A DNA stretch of 64,000 bases from an uncultured Saprospiraceae bacterium (lineage in GTDB: Bacteria > Bacteroidota > Bacteroidia > Chitinophagales > Saprospiraceae). The stretch spans positions 124,001-188,000 of the forward strand of contig CALDGQ010000017.1 in assembly GCA_937941765.1 (NCBI GenBank). Reading direction: 5' to 3'. The number at the start of each line of letters is the position of its first letter. Position 1 is the stretch's first letter. This document shows, in pieces, positions 52,445 through 61,314 of the stretch. Both the position numbers and the translations under genes were made by a program. The notes beneath the pieces are model-generated. The model was not told where the DNA came from, did no database searches, and saw only the letters and a list, made by a program, of their open reading frames with translations.

Positions 52445-53416
52445 CTATTTACTTTGATCTTCTTTCCAATGTGCGGTACGCTTGGCTCTGTTAACTATAT
52501 AATTTTGAAGCTTGGCGCGAATTTCATCATTGCCTGTTCGTTCAAGTTCATGATAAGCTTCGTTCCATTCATCAACCACATAATTCTTATCCTTCCAAAA
52601 ATATTGATACTTGTCACTTTTCCAGCCTTCATAAATTTGATCCCAAGTAAATCTTTTAAAATGCGGAGCTAATACATTTTCAGTTAAAGCCTCGCCTTCC
52701 AATTGATATCGAAAATCAACAGAAAGTCTCATTTTATTTTCACTTTTATTATCTAGTGCCTTATGAACCGTTAGAGAAGGAAACAAAACCACATCTCCTA
52801 TTTCAAAATCAGCTTCTACCCATTTGAACTCACTAAGCCGATCATCCAATTTGGCTTGTGTAAAACCTGCTCCTAGTGAAAATTCTAAGGGTAATACTTC
52901 GTCTACCTTATGAGATGATTCCATCACTGACAAGCTACCAAGTTCTTTAGGACAATCACTTAAAGGAATCCAGGCAGCTGTTAAATTTTTCGTGCCTTGA
53001 TTGTTGGCATAATCTTGATGTGGAGGTGTTGTCGTTTCATTGTTCTTCGGAAAAGTTATCCTTGCAATTGACAGCGGATGAGGAAATGCTGTTGGTCCCA
53101 ACACAAGCTTCATTAAATTAATCAACTCTGTTTGGTGAGCTAATGAATATAAACTTTCAAGTTTAATAATATCATCATGCGCTTTAAAATACACTTTAGC
53201 TTCACCTTCATATACAGGAGTTCGATAAGCTATCGCATCCATTGTCTCATCGCCACCTTTGATCCAACCATGTTTGGCAAGAACGTTAGTTATATCTTTC
53301 CTTAATTCCAAGATTGGTTCAATAGGAATAATTTGCTTAAAAAATAAATAGCCTTTATCCTTCAACCGATTTTGAAGTGCAGCTTGGTCCGTCAATAAAT
53401 CGTTGGATATGATCAT
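52445..53416 (-). CDS. Phytanoyl-CoA dioxygenase (PhyH)-family enzyme, second copy
   Basis: This 323-residue enzyme has its HxD iron motif in TTPPHQDYANNQG, and the distal His and 2-oxoglutarate Arg in SLTVHKALDNKSENKMRLSV. The length and residue order match other PhyH oxygenases, but it is not close in sequence to the one at 50293. It sits between the second MycE-like methyltransferase gene and the methyltransferase gene on the minus strand, with a 247-bp gap upstream. The target is likely a methylated or otherwise modified glycan or lipid made by its neighbours, an inference from context. Confidence 0.8.
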   Translation of the reverse strand: MIISNDLLTDQAALQNRLKDKGYLFFKQIIPIEPILELRKDITNVLAKHGWIKGGDETMDAIAYRTPVYEGEAKVYFKAHDDIIKLESLYSLAHQTELINLMKLVLGPTAFPHPLSIARITFPKNNETTTPPHQDYANNQGTKNLTAAWIPLSDCPKELGSLSVMESSHKVDEVLPLEFSLGAGFTQAKLDDRLSEFKWVEADFEIGDVVLFPSLTVHKALDNKSENKMRLSVDFRYQLEGEALTENVLAPHFKRFTWDQIYEGWKSDKYQYFWKDKNYVVDEWNEAYHELERTGNDEIRAKLQNYIVNRAKRTAHWKEDQSK

Positions 53417-53663
53417 AATTTTGTATAATAATTTCTTAACTAAAGATAAGGATTATTTCAGAGTGAATTTGAAAATAATGTAGATTGAATCTGCTTTCTA
53501 TACTTAAAAAGCACCTTATTGCTTAAGCTTTTTTTAAGTTGAATTCTTTGAAATCGGATGGGATTATATATCTCGATCTAATGAGATTAAAACGAGCAAT
53601 TTATGTATTTGGAATTATCTGATTATATATTATCGAATTGGTTAAAAAAGTTCTATATCTAGG

Positions 53664-54635
53664 TTATAAATTGTTTAATACTTTTTCGAGTAATTCTCGT
53701 TGATGAGGAGTCAAAAAGGTCCTAACTTCTGAAATAAATTCTTTGAACTTCGGACTATTTTTCGAATCTGCTTCTAACATATTCTGCGAAAACTGATATT
53801 CTTTTATACTATTAGATATTTGATTTTTTTGTGCTTGTTGTAGTTCTAAAGTATTGAACATGACAATCGGATTTTTATTTATTGCTTCAATAATCGCATT
53901 CTTCATCATGCCTTCCTTTAGCTTTTCCGGATCTTTTTGCATTGATTTTCCAACAATATGTTGCATGTATTTTTCTCTAGGTACTCTTTGAGAATCAGGT
54001 CCAGTAAGTCCAACTGGTTTTAATTGTTTTCGTTCAATCACAACCATAGAATCATAAAAGTGAATCCCAAATGCAGTCTTTGTAACTTCTGTAATTTTAA
54101 AACTTTCATTGTGAAGCGAGTTATAAGCATACAACTCGTCTATCTTACTTTTCATATGCTCTATAAATGTTCCTTCTTTATGAAGACCACCACCATAATC
54201 AGGATGGTAGCTTGTATTACAATCTTCACAAATATAGAGTGCATGTTGTTTTAATTTTGGAAAAACTTTTTCAAATGTCAAAATCTGTTGTTGCATCGTA
54301 TGTCCACCGTCATCTAAAATAATATCAATTGGAGGTAGTTCTTCTATTAACTCATCCAAAAACTTCGAATCACCTTGATCTCCAATCAAAATCTTTATTC
54401 TAGCTTCTTCATATTCTTTACAATCAGGATTAATATCAACTCCATATATTTTCGAATCTGGATGAAAATATTTTTTCCATAATTGTAAGGAACCTCCATC
54501 ATATACACCAATCTCCAAGAAGGTGATCGGTTTACTTCTGAAAGATTCCATATATCTTTCGTAGACGTCAATGTAATGTTCTAATTTTCTAAATTTCCTC
54601 CCAGTATGTTCCTTGATTATTGTTGATAGTTGCAT
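53664..54635 (-). CDS. MycE-like sugar O-methyltransferase with C-terminal LTxxQ-like domain
   Basis: This 323-residue protein starts with a SAM-dependent methyltransferase (about 1-235). Motif I is FLEIGVYDGGSLQLWKKYF; metal ligands are in IILDDGGHTMQQQ and YICEDCNTSYHPDYGGG. The combination DDGxH, ED and TSYxxxxGG matches the macrolide and sugar O-methyltransferases of the MycE type. From about 243 an ~80-residue extra domain follows with the pattern IIEAINKNPIVMF, LELQQAQ and LTPHQRELLEKVL. The same domain ends the protein at 55800 and forms the mature parts of the two lipoproteins at 54650 and 55143. No signal peptide: the enzyme is cytoplasmic. Confidence 0.8.
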   Translation of the reverse strand: MQLSTIIKEHTGRKFRKLEHYIDVYERYMESFRSKPITFLEIGVYDGGSLQLWKKYFHPDSKIYGVDINPDCKEYEEARIKILIGDQGDSKFLDELIEELPPIDIILDDGGHTMQQQILTFEKVFPKLKQHALYICEDCNTSYHPDYGGGLHKEGTFIEHMKSKIDELYAYNSLHNESFKITEVTKTAFGIHFYDSMVVIERKQLKPVGLTGPDSQRVPREKYMQHIVGKSMQKDPEKLKEGMMKNAIIEAINKNPIVMFNTLELQQAQKNQISNSIKEYQFSQNMLEADSKNSPKFKEFISEVRTFLTPHQRELLEKVLNNL

Positions 54636-54649
54636 AAGAACAAAAACTA

Positions 54650-55087
54650 TTAATTTAGTTTGGTAAGGATTTCGTCAAATTTACCATTCTGCATAGGAGT
54701 CAATAAATTTTTAATATCTTCAACACACTTAGTGAATCGTGGGTTTGATTTAGGATTAGGTTCAAAAGCTATTTTCGTGAAATTAGCTTTTTTCATTATT
54801 TTTGAAATCCTACCATTTTGTACTTTATTCAGGTTCATATCTTGAAACAAAAGCATTGGATCTTTTTTAATCGCCTCTACGATTGCTTCTTGAAATTTTG
54901 GATTTTCAGCAAATGCTTCCGGATTATTTTTAATCGCGTCAGCGAGTTTTTCCTCTTGAGTTTTTTCAGCAGTTACTTCTTGTGAAACCGCTTTTTGCTG
55001 ATCAGCATGTTGATGCCTGTTACAAGAACTTACAAGGAAAGAAAAAACTATAATGATTGTAATAACAATGTTGGATATAAAATTCAT
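54650..55087 (-). CDS. Lipoprotein with Spy/CpxP-like LTxxQ domain
   Basis: This 145-residue lipoprotein has a signal peptide with lipobox FLVSSC (Cys22) and a charged linker. Its C-terminal domain (about 65-145) is homologous to the C-terminus of the adjacent methyltransferases. The domain shows IVEAIKKDPMLLFQDMNLNK with LNKVQ, and then PRFTKCVEDIKNLLTPMQ with LTPMQ. The two L-x-x-x-Q sites about 50 residues apart resemble the LTxxQ motifs of the periplasmic chaperones Spy and CpxP. It lies 14 bp upstream of the methyltransferase gene at 53664 and 55 bp downstream of another lipoprotein gene. Confidence 0.75.
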   Translation of the reverse strand: MNFISNIVITIIIVFSFLVSSCNRHQHADQQKAVSQEVTAEKTQEEKLADAIKNNPEAFAENPKFQEAIVEAIKKDPMLLFQDMNLNKVQNGRISKIMKKANFTKIAFEPNPKSNPRFTKCVEDIKNLLTPMQNGKFDEILTKLN

Positions 55088-55142
55088 GGTGCATTTATTT
55101 TTGTGAGTAATAAAAAGAAAAAGTTTAGGTTCTAAAAAGATG

Positions 55143-55577
55143 CTATTTCATCTTCTTTAATAATTCATCAAACTTTTTTATTTGATTAGGATTCAAAACA
55201 GCTCTAACTTCTTTCTCAAACGCTTTAAATTTAGGATTATTTCTAACGTTCTTTTCTCCTGAAATTTTAGAAATGTCATTCGCCTCTATTGATTTCGAAA
55301 TAGTAGCTTTTTGAGCATCATTTAAATTGTATTTATTGAATAAGACCATTGGGTCTTTTTGAATTGCTGCAGCTATTGCGGCTTTTAATGCAGAATTGTT
55401 CTCAACAGCTTTTTCAAGTTTCTGTTCTTTTGTCAATTTATTGCTAGGCTTTGCAGCAGTTGTCGCTTGAGTTGCAGATTTGGCTGGTTGTGCAGGTGGT
55501 TCTTGGGTATTCCCACATGAAAATAAAAAAATTGCCAATCCACAAAAGATGATAAGTTCTTTGATATTAAAATTCAT
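55143..55577 (-). CDS. Lipoprotein with Spy/CpxP-like LTxxQ domain, second copy
   Basis: This 144-residue lipoprotein has lipobox LFSC (Cys21) after a short signal peptide and a Pro/Ala/Thr/Lys-rich linker. The C-terminal domain (about 64-144) reads IAAAIQKDPMVLFNKYNLND with LNDAQ, and FKAFEKEVRAVLNPNQIKKF with LNPNQ. It is a close relative of the 54650 protein and of the methyltransferase tails. It could bind an unfolded or glycosylated target at the inner or outer membrane; this is inferred from the Spy/CpxP likeness only. Confidence 0.72.
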   Translation of the reverse strand: MNFNIKELIIFCGLAIFLFSCGNTQEPPAQPAKSATQATTAAKPSNKLTKEQKLEKAVENNSALKAAIAAAIQKDPMVLFNKYNLNDAQKATISKSIEANDISKISGEKNVRNNPKFKAFEKEVRAVLNPNQIKKFDELLKKMK

Positions 55578-55799
55578 TACAGATTATTTTATTGGATTTA
55601 TTAAACGTTAAAAATAAGTAATTATTCTGAGTCGTATGTTTAGGAAAACATAAAACTACCTCCCTTTTTTCAAAAGTAATTGGCTGTGTGGCATAAAAAA
55701 AGCCGCTACAATTCGAATGTTTCAGCCCTCTTTATAAATTGAATGTCAGTTCTTTTTAAACAAAAATGTAATCTTACTACAAGTCATGCGGGAATTTCC

Positions 55800-56747
55800 C
55801 TAGGGAAATAATTCATTTGAATTGACTAAAATGTTATTTAGTAAGACTTCGAATCTTTGCAATTGTTCTTTTGTCAATTCTTTTTTTGCCTCCTCGAAAA
55901 AAGATAGATATGTTGTATCAAAAGCAATAGGTTGAGTATCTGTCAATAAATCAACGAGATGATATTTTTCTCTAATTGCTGCTATTTTATCTAATTGTTG
56001 ATCATCCAAGTTGATACTTTTCAATAGACTTAGAGGGCTTGACTGAATCAATTCAAGTAATTTTTTGGGACTCAATTTTACATGCTCATCTTTGCTTTTA
56101 AGAACACCTCCTTTTAAAATAAGAGTTGGATCAACTTGGGGACTTTTCTCAATGACAACTACTGAATCATAAAAATGAATTCCAAAAGTTGAATCTGTAA
56201 AAGTTGTGTTCTTTAGTCCATTTGTAAGAATAGTTTGGCGGAACAATTCGTCTATTTTGTCCTTCATCATTTCGATAAAAGTTCCTTCTTTTTTTCTTCC
56301 CCCTCCATATTTTACCATATAACTTGATGAACAATCTTCACATATATATATGGCTTCCGATTTCAAGGCTGGATATTTTTCGAAAGTCAAGATTTGTTGT
56401 TGCATCGTATGTCCTCCATCATCAATGATAATATCTATGGGTGGTAATTGTTGGATTAAGTCATCTAAGAATTGTTCATTTCCTTGATCACCAATGAAAA
56501 TTTTGATTCTATCTTCCTCAAAAATTTTACATTCTGGTAAAATGTCAACCCCAAAAATTTGGGAGTCCTCATGGAAATACGCTTTCCATAATTGTAGAGA
56601 ACCACCTTTAAACACACCTATTTCTAAAATATTGATCGGTTTTGATCTGAAAGAATTGAAGTATCTTTCATAAATTTTAATGTAGTGCGTTACTTTAAAA
56701 AAGGGTCTATCTTTATGCGCTTTAATTAGTGTCAATAAATCTTTCAT
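55800..56747 (-). CDS. MycE-like sugar O-methyltransferase with C-terminal LTxxQ-like domain, second copy
   Basis: This 315-residue paralogue of the 53664 gene has the same two-part layout. The methyltransferase core contains ILEIGVFKGGSLQLWKAYF, IIDDGGHTMQQQ and YICEDCSSSYMVKYGGG. The C-terminal domain (about 230-312) has LLELIQSSPLSLLKSINLDD with LDDQQ, and AKKELTKEQLQRFEVLLNNI with LTKEQ. The core is close to the other copy but the tail is more diverged. It is the first gene of a leftward set of six (two methyltransferases, two lipoproteins, PhyH, methyltransferase). A 222-bp gap separates it from the next gene downstream. Confidence 0.8.
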   Translation of the reverse strand: MKDLLTLIKAHKDRPFFKVTHYIKIYERYFNSFRSKPINILEIGVFKGGSLQLWKAYFHEDSQIFGVDILPECKIFEEDRIKIFIGDQGNEQFLDDLIQQLPPIDIIIDDGGHTMQQQILTFEKYPALKSEAIYICEDCSSSYMVKYGGGRKKEGTFIEMMKDKIDELFRQTILTNGLKNTTFTDSTFGIHFYDSVVVIEKSPQVDPTLILKGGVLKSKDEHVKLSPKKLLELIQSSPLSLLKSINLDDQQLDKIAAIREKYHLVDLLTDTQPIAFDTTYLSFFEEAKKELTKEQLQRFEVLLNNILVNSNELFP

Positions 56748-56852
56748 TCTTCAATAGTTCATATGGATATAATGGATGATAAGATACTTTTATAAATTGA
56801 TATTCGTAAGGTATTCGGATATAAGTCCATATTCAAATTTGAAGGCAACCAT

Positions 56853-56892
56853 AAAAAAAGAGGCAGCAACCATTTAATGTTACTGCCTCTTC
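56853..56892 (-). terminator. Terminator of the glycosidase-like gene
   Basis: On the minus strand AGAGGCAG pairs with CTGCCTCT around a loop and is followed by T7, about 45 bp after the stop codon. Confidence 0.8.
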
Positions 56893-56935
56893 TATTTGCC
56901 ATTAATTATAGAATGGCGACTATCTCAAGAATATT

Positions 56936-59900
56936 CTACAATCGCTGCTTCACAAATCTAGTCTGTGAAGTTTTCATATTATTTCCTTGAATATTGATCA
57001 TGTACATTCCTCCTTTCAAATCATTGATCGGAAGTGTAATCACGTTCAATCCAGATTCCATTTCCATTGGAATAGATCTTACCGCACGCCCACTTAAATC
57101 GTAAATTTCAAGAACGATATCTTTGTTCAAGTTACTCAAGATTTTAAGGTTTACTTCATCCGAAGCAGGGTTTGGAAAGACACTTGTAATCTTTACAACA
57201 TCACTTTCTGTTACTGCATTGAACGATTGAATTGCGTCTTCTACTGGCATATTTGCCGTCACTATTAAAGTGTTAGAAGCTACGTTTCCAATTCCACCGC
57301 CATTGTATGAAACATTAGCTGGAATGTAAATAGAAACAGGTCCTGGATCATTTGAAGTTACTGTGAAGCTATAGCTCGCACCTGAACCCGCTGGGTTAGA
57401 TTTGATACCATTTGTTACTTGTACTTCTGCTAATGTCAAGTCTGTAACTGGCATGTCAAAGTTGATGAAAACATCAAATGATTGATTCGCCTGAACTTGA
57501 CTTACTGAAGCTGTCAATGTTGGTACCGGCGCATTACCAGTTTGACATGGCGCACACGGTCCACCACAATCAACTCCAGTTTCGCCTTGATTCTGAATGC
57601 CATCTGTACAGGTTGCAGTGGCTCCACCACCAATTGTTACAGGAATCCATTCGTCACAATCTGCAGATTGAACACTTAAGAAATAAGTCGCTCCAGCAAC
57701 TAATCCTGATACTGTCTCAGTTGATCCACATGGTGATCCAGTCCAAGGATTACATCCCCAAACTTCATCTACATTGGCATCAAATAATTTTGTATTTGCA
57801 TCAGCAGTTAAACCTGTAATAGTCACGCCACCACTTGTTGCAGTAACACTAACATTACATCCGCCACCACTACATGGAGCACATGGTCCGCCACAATCAA
57901 TTCCGGTTTCTCCTTGATTCTGAATGCCATCATTACATGAAGCAGTCTGACATGGTGCACATGGTCCACCACAGTCAACTCCAGTCTCCCCTTGATTCTG
58001 AATGCCATCTGTACAAGTAGCAGTATTTCCATCACCATTTATAACAATAGAAATCCATTCGTCACAATCAGCTGATTGAACACTTAAGAAGTAAATTGCT
58101 CCAACTGTTAAGCCAGAAACAGATTCAGTTGATCCACATGGTGATCCAGTCCAAGGATTACATCCCCAAACTTCATCTACACTTACATCAAATAATTTTG
58201 CATTGGCATCAGCAGCTAATCCTGTAATGGTTACACCTCCATTTGATGAAGTGATCGCAACATTACACTGACCAGTTGGACATGGTGCGCATGGTCCACC
58301 ACAATCAACACCCGTCTCCCCTTGATTCTGAATGCCATCTGTACAAGAAGGTTCTGTAGGACACGGTGCACATGGTCCACCGCAATCAATTCCTGTCTCT
58401 CCTTGATTCTGAATGCCATCTGTACAAGAGGCAGCAGTTCCACCTGGTGTTACTGGAATCCAAAGATCTCCACAAGCAGCAGAAGAAACTGAGAAGAAGT
58501 AAGTTGTTCCAGCAGTCAAGCCAGATACCACTTCATTACCTGTACATGGTGTACCATTCCAAGGATTACATCCCCAAGCTTCTGTAAAACTTGCTGTAAA
58601 TAATTTCGCATTTTCGTTTCCAGTTAATCCAGTAATAATTACATCACCATTCGATGTCGTCACCTCAATATTACATTCAGTTGAACATGGCGCACATGGT
58701 CCACCACAATCAACTCCTGTCTCTCCTTGATTTTGAATGCCATCTGTACATGATGGTTCTGTAGGACAAGGTGCACATGGTCCACCACAGTCAATACCTG
58801 TCTCTCCTTGATTTTGAATGCCATCATTACAAGAGGCTACTGTACCTCCAGAATTTACGGTAACATTCACATTACAAGTTTCAATGTTTCCACAATCATC
58901 TGTTGCCTGGAAAGTCACTTGAGCAGTTCCAATCGGAAATGGAGAACCACTTCCCAAGATTGAAGTTGTAGTAACTGCAGCTCCGCCTGTAGCACAAGTT
59001 GTCGCTGCAGTTGCATTTGGAATGTTTACAATCATGCTTGTCGCACCTGCAGGAGCATCTACAGTAATGTCAGCAGGACAATTCAATGAAATAAATGGTA
59101 CCACTACATCCGATCCTCTCAAAAAGATAGGTGTTGCATTTAATTGAATTCCAGTAGATGCAGTCGTTGATGTTTGATTATTTAGGATATAATCCCAATT
59201 GTATTGAGTCATTGAACCTAATCCGAAAGAACCAGGGAATGAATAAGTTGCACTTGCATTTTCTGATTGGTCAATTGTTGTAACTGCCCATAATGCATAC
59301 GTGTAATCTCCGTTAGGATTTACAAAAGCAGCACCGTTTACACCAGCAGGCATATTCATCTGAGCAGTACGAGCTGCATCATAATCCGAACCAAAAATCA
59401 TTTCTGAAGTAGTACTATATGAAATTCCAGATTGTGTAATTACAGTTTGAGAATATTCAGCAGTTCCTTCGATTTTTTCAAAAAGTCCCATGTTGTCAAA
59501 TTCGTCATCTGCTTGACTTGATAATTCTCTTTCAGCTAATTTCCAAACGTGAACTTGAGTTAATCCCATTTTTGCAGCAGTAACCAATGCTTTTGACATA
59601 TAGTTACGTTGTGCTAGTTCACCTCCTAAATATTCCCAACCATCTGGGTGGAAGTATCCACTTTCACTTGGTAAATTTAACTCAGTACATATCCATTCTT
59701 TTGCTGGATAAGTTGTTCCATCATAACCGTAGTTTGACAATACTTCTTGACGCAATGCTTGTTTTTTCAACAATCCATTTGCAGCTCCATCTGAGTGACG
59801 TTCGAAAACTAACTCAAAAGTAGGTGGTTCACGGTATCCAGTACTTCCATCAAAGTGAGGGTAAGCATGGAATCCCATTACATCAAAATAAGCTCCACCA

Positions 59901-60724
59901 CCAAAAGGATATTCGGGTGTTACTGATCCGTCAACTGGGTTATCTGTATTTCTCAAAATTGCATCCAAGAAACTTTCATATCCAACACCAGCTAACACTA
60001 CATATGCCTCTGGATCAACAGTCTTGATTACATCGTATGCCACACGCAATGTTCTAACGAAATATTCGATTGGTGCTTTTAATTTATATTGACATGGTTC
60101 TGGATCATTGTCCCACCAGTTACCAAATGGATCACCTGGTGGTCTCCATCCAACACCAGCGAAATCTAAACCTGGCTCATTCCAAATTTCGTAGAAAGTA
60201 ATGTGGTCTCCAAAATTATTAGCTAACTCCCAAGTATAGGCAGCCATTTTGTTGTCATCATTATATGGTGTACCGTTGGCACCACCATCCCAAATTGGTA
60301 AATGAAGACCTTCAAATAAATTGGAACCTGGTAATGGTTGAGTTACTCCATTTTCATCTACATAAGTATCTGTAGTACAAAAATCGGTGTAATCTCTCCA
60401 GTCTTCTCTTGGATCTCCAAGAATAACAGTCAAGTCTTCTTGACCATTGGCTTGATAATAATCATAGATAGGATCCCAAAGCGGCAACCCATAAAAACTA
60501 GTGATATTATCTGGTAAACTTGTACGTAATACTCTGACATTTGCTGATTCAGCAAGATCAGAAACTCCGAAATCAGTCCATGGTGGTTCGTATCCTGGAT
60601 TTACTCCTGGGCGGAATAAACCATCATATGGTACAACCACATCATTTGCTGTAAAGTTGACTTGCGCATTTGTCGAAACAAAAGAAGCTAAAGTCAAAAG
60701 AAATAGAATGTATTTCTTAAGCAT
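56936..60724 (-). CDS. Large T9SS-secreted glycosidase-like protein with HYR and Cys-rich repeats
   Basis: Counting from the Met at 60724 (MLKKYILFLLTLASFVSTNA, a signal peptide) this protein has 1262 residues; the frame opens 57 bp earlier. The N-terminal half is a (beta/alpha)8-type glycoside hydrolase domain with YEIWNEPGLDFAGVGW (Glu as acid/base) and WICTELNLPSESG (Glu as nucleophile), the clan A pattern. An HYR-type domain follows (NCPADITVDAPAGATS, DDCGNIETCNVNVTV). Then come seven DGIQNQGETGxDCGGPC repeats interleaved with three ~80-residue modules (AWGCNPWNGTPC type), an Ig-like domain and a type A T9SS domain (VFPNPASDEVNLKILSNL). The glycosidase family and substrate are not identified. 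Confidence 0.8.
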   Translation of the reverse strand: MLKKYILFLLTLASFVSTNAQVNFTANDVVVPYDGLFRPGVNPGYEPPWTDFGVSDLAESANVRVLRTSLPDNITSFYGLPLWDPIYDYYQANGQEDLTVILGDPREDWRDYTDFCTTDTYVDENGVTQPLPGSNLFEGLHLPIWDGGANGTPYNDDNKMAAYTWELANNFGDHITFYEIWNEPGLDFAGVGWRPPGDPFGNWWDNDPEPCQYKLKAPIEYFVRTLRVAYDVIKTVDPEAYVVLAGVGYESFLDAILRNTDNPVDGSVTPEYPFGGGAYFDVMGFHAYPHFDGSTGYREPPTFELVFERHSDGAANGLLKKQALRQEVLSNYGYDGTTYPAKEWICTELNLPSESGYFHPDGWEYLGGELAQRNYMSKALVTAAKMGLTQVHVWKLAERELSSQADDEFDNMGLFEKIEGTAEYSQTVITQSGISYSTTSEMIFGSDYDAARTAQMNMPAGVNGAAFVNPNGDYTYALWAVTTIDQSENASATYSFPGSFGLGSMTQYNWDYILNNQTSTTASTGIQLNATPIFLRGSDVVVPFISLNCPADITVDAPAGATSMIVNIPNATAATTCATGGAAVTTTSILGSGSPFPIGTAQVTFQATDDCGNIETCNVNVTVNSGGTVASCNDGIQNQGETGIDCGGPCAPCPTEPSCTDGIQNQGETGVDCGGPCAPCSTECNIEVTTSNGDVIITGLTGNENAKLFTASFTEAWGCNPWNGTPCTGNEVVSGLTAGTTYFFSVSSAACGDLWIPVTPGGTAASCTDGIQNQGETGIDCGGPCAPCPTEPSCTDGIQNQGETGVDCGGPCAPCPTGQCNVAITSSNGGVTITGLAADANAKLFDVSVDEVWGCNPWTGSPCGSTESVSGLTVGAIYFLSVQSADCDEWISIVINGDGNTATCTDGIQNQGETGVDCGGPCAPCQTASCNDGIQNQGETGIDCGGPCAPCSGGGCNVSVTATSGGVTITGLTADANTKLFDANVDEVWGCNPWTGSPCGSTETVSGLVAGATYFLSVQSADCDEWIPVTIGGGATATCTDGIQNQGETGVDCGGPCAPCQTGNAPVPTLTASVSQVQANQSFDVFINFDMPVTDLTLAEVQVTNGIKSNPAGSGASYSFTVTSNDPGPVSIYIPANVSYNGGGIGNVASNTLIVTANMPVEDAIQSFNAVTESDVVKITSVFPNPASDEVNLKILSNLNKDIVLEIYDLSGRAVRSIPMEMESGLNVITLPINDLKGGMYMINIQGNNMKTSQTRFVKQRL
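57541..58836 (-). repeat. Seven Cys-rich repeats and three interleaved modules within the glycosidase-like gene
   Basis: The 21- to 25-codon unit, coding for C-x-DGIQNQGETG-x-DCGGPCAPC, occurs at about 57541, 57870, 57948, 58281, 58358, 58683 and 58765. Between them lie three copies of a longer module with WGCNPW and CGSTE-type Cys residues. The DNA is nearly identical between copies, with mostly synonymous changes. Confidence 0.9.
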
Positions 60725-60781
60725 AGTTAAATGTTTTTTGATTTTAAGAAAATAGTGTTTTAATATATAGAGCGTCCACAC

Positions 60782-61314
60782 TTAATATCTAAATACTAAG
60801 GATGGTAACTTTCTTATTGAACATGTTGGCTAGAAATGGCTTTGGGACAAACTATTTTTAGATGAATGGGCTATCACCTTTTAGATAAATAAATGCAACA
60901 AAAGTCACGCCAACACGTAGTTGTTTTTTAAAATAACATATTCAGGGTAGAGACTACTTGAAAGGGCGCAAATAGATTAGTATCAAATATACAAAATTCG
61001 ATGGATTCATCGCAAAATAAAAGTTTTAGGCCGCTATTTTAACTTTAATTAATCGCCAAAATCCAATTTTAAAGTGATTTTTCTAGTGAAAAAGCATCTT
61101 TTGTATTTGGTATTTGAAATTTTAGAAAAAAATCTCAAGGCTATAACAATATCCTTTATTATTTATAAAAATTATTACCTTAACGTTTTGAAGGCACCTT
61201 AATTATTAAAAAGAGGCCATTCCTAGTAAAATAGGCGGCACCCAGCCACTATGAAAATCTCTTAGAGTAGAATCAAAAAGAGATGATGAGCAATTGAGTA
61301 TTCAATTGCTCTTT
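60782..61314. other. Intergenic region between two leftward genes
   Basis: The 533-bp gap holds the promoter region of the glycosidase-like gene, which is not clearly recognisable, and a hairpin at its right end (61288-61311, GAGCAATTGA/TCAATTGCTC) just beyond the oxidoreductase stop codon. On the plus strand that hairpin is followed by T5; on the minus strand no T-run follows directly. I see no gene here. Confidence 0.5.

Noticed and set aside
53664-54635. Cephalosporin hydroxylase annotation for the methyltransferase genes
   Set aside because: The DDGxH, ED and TSY-GG pattern fits the MycE-like metal-dependent O-methyltransferases; nothing supports a hydroxylase role.
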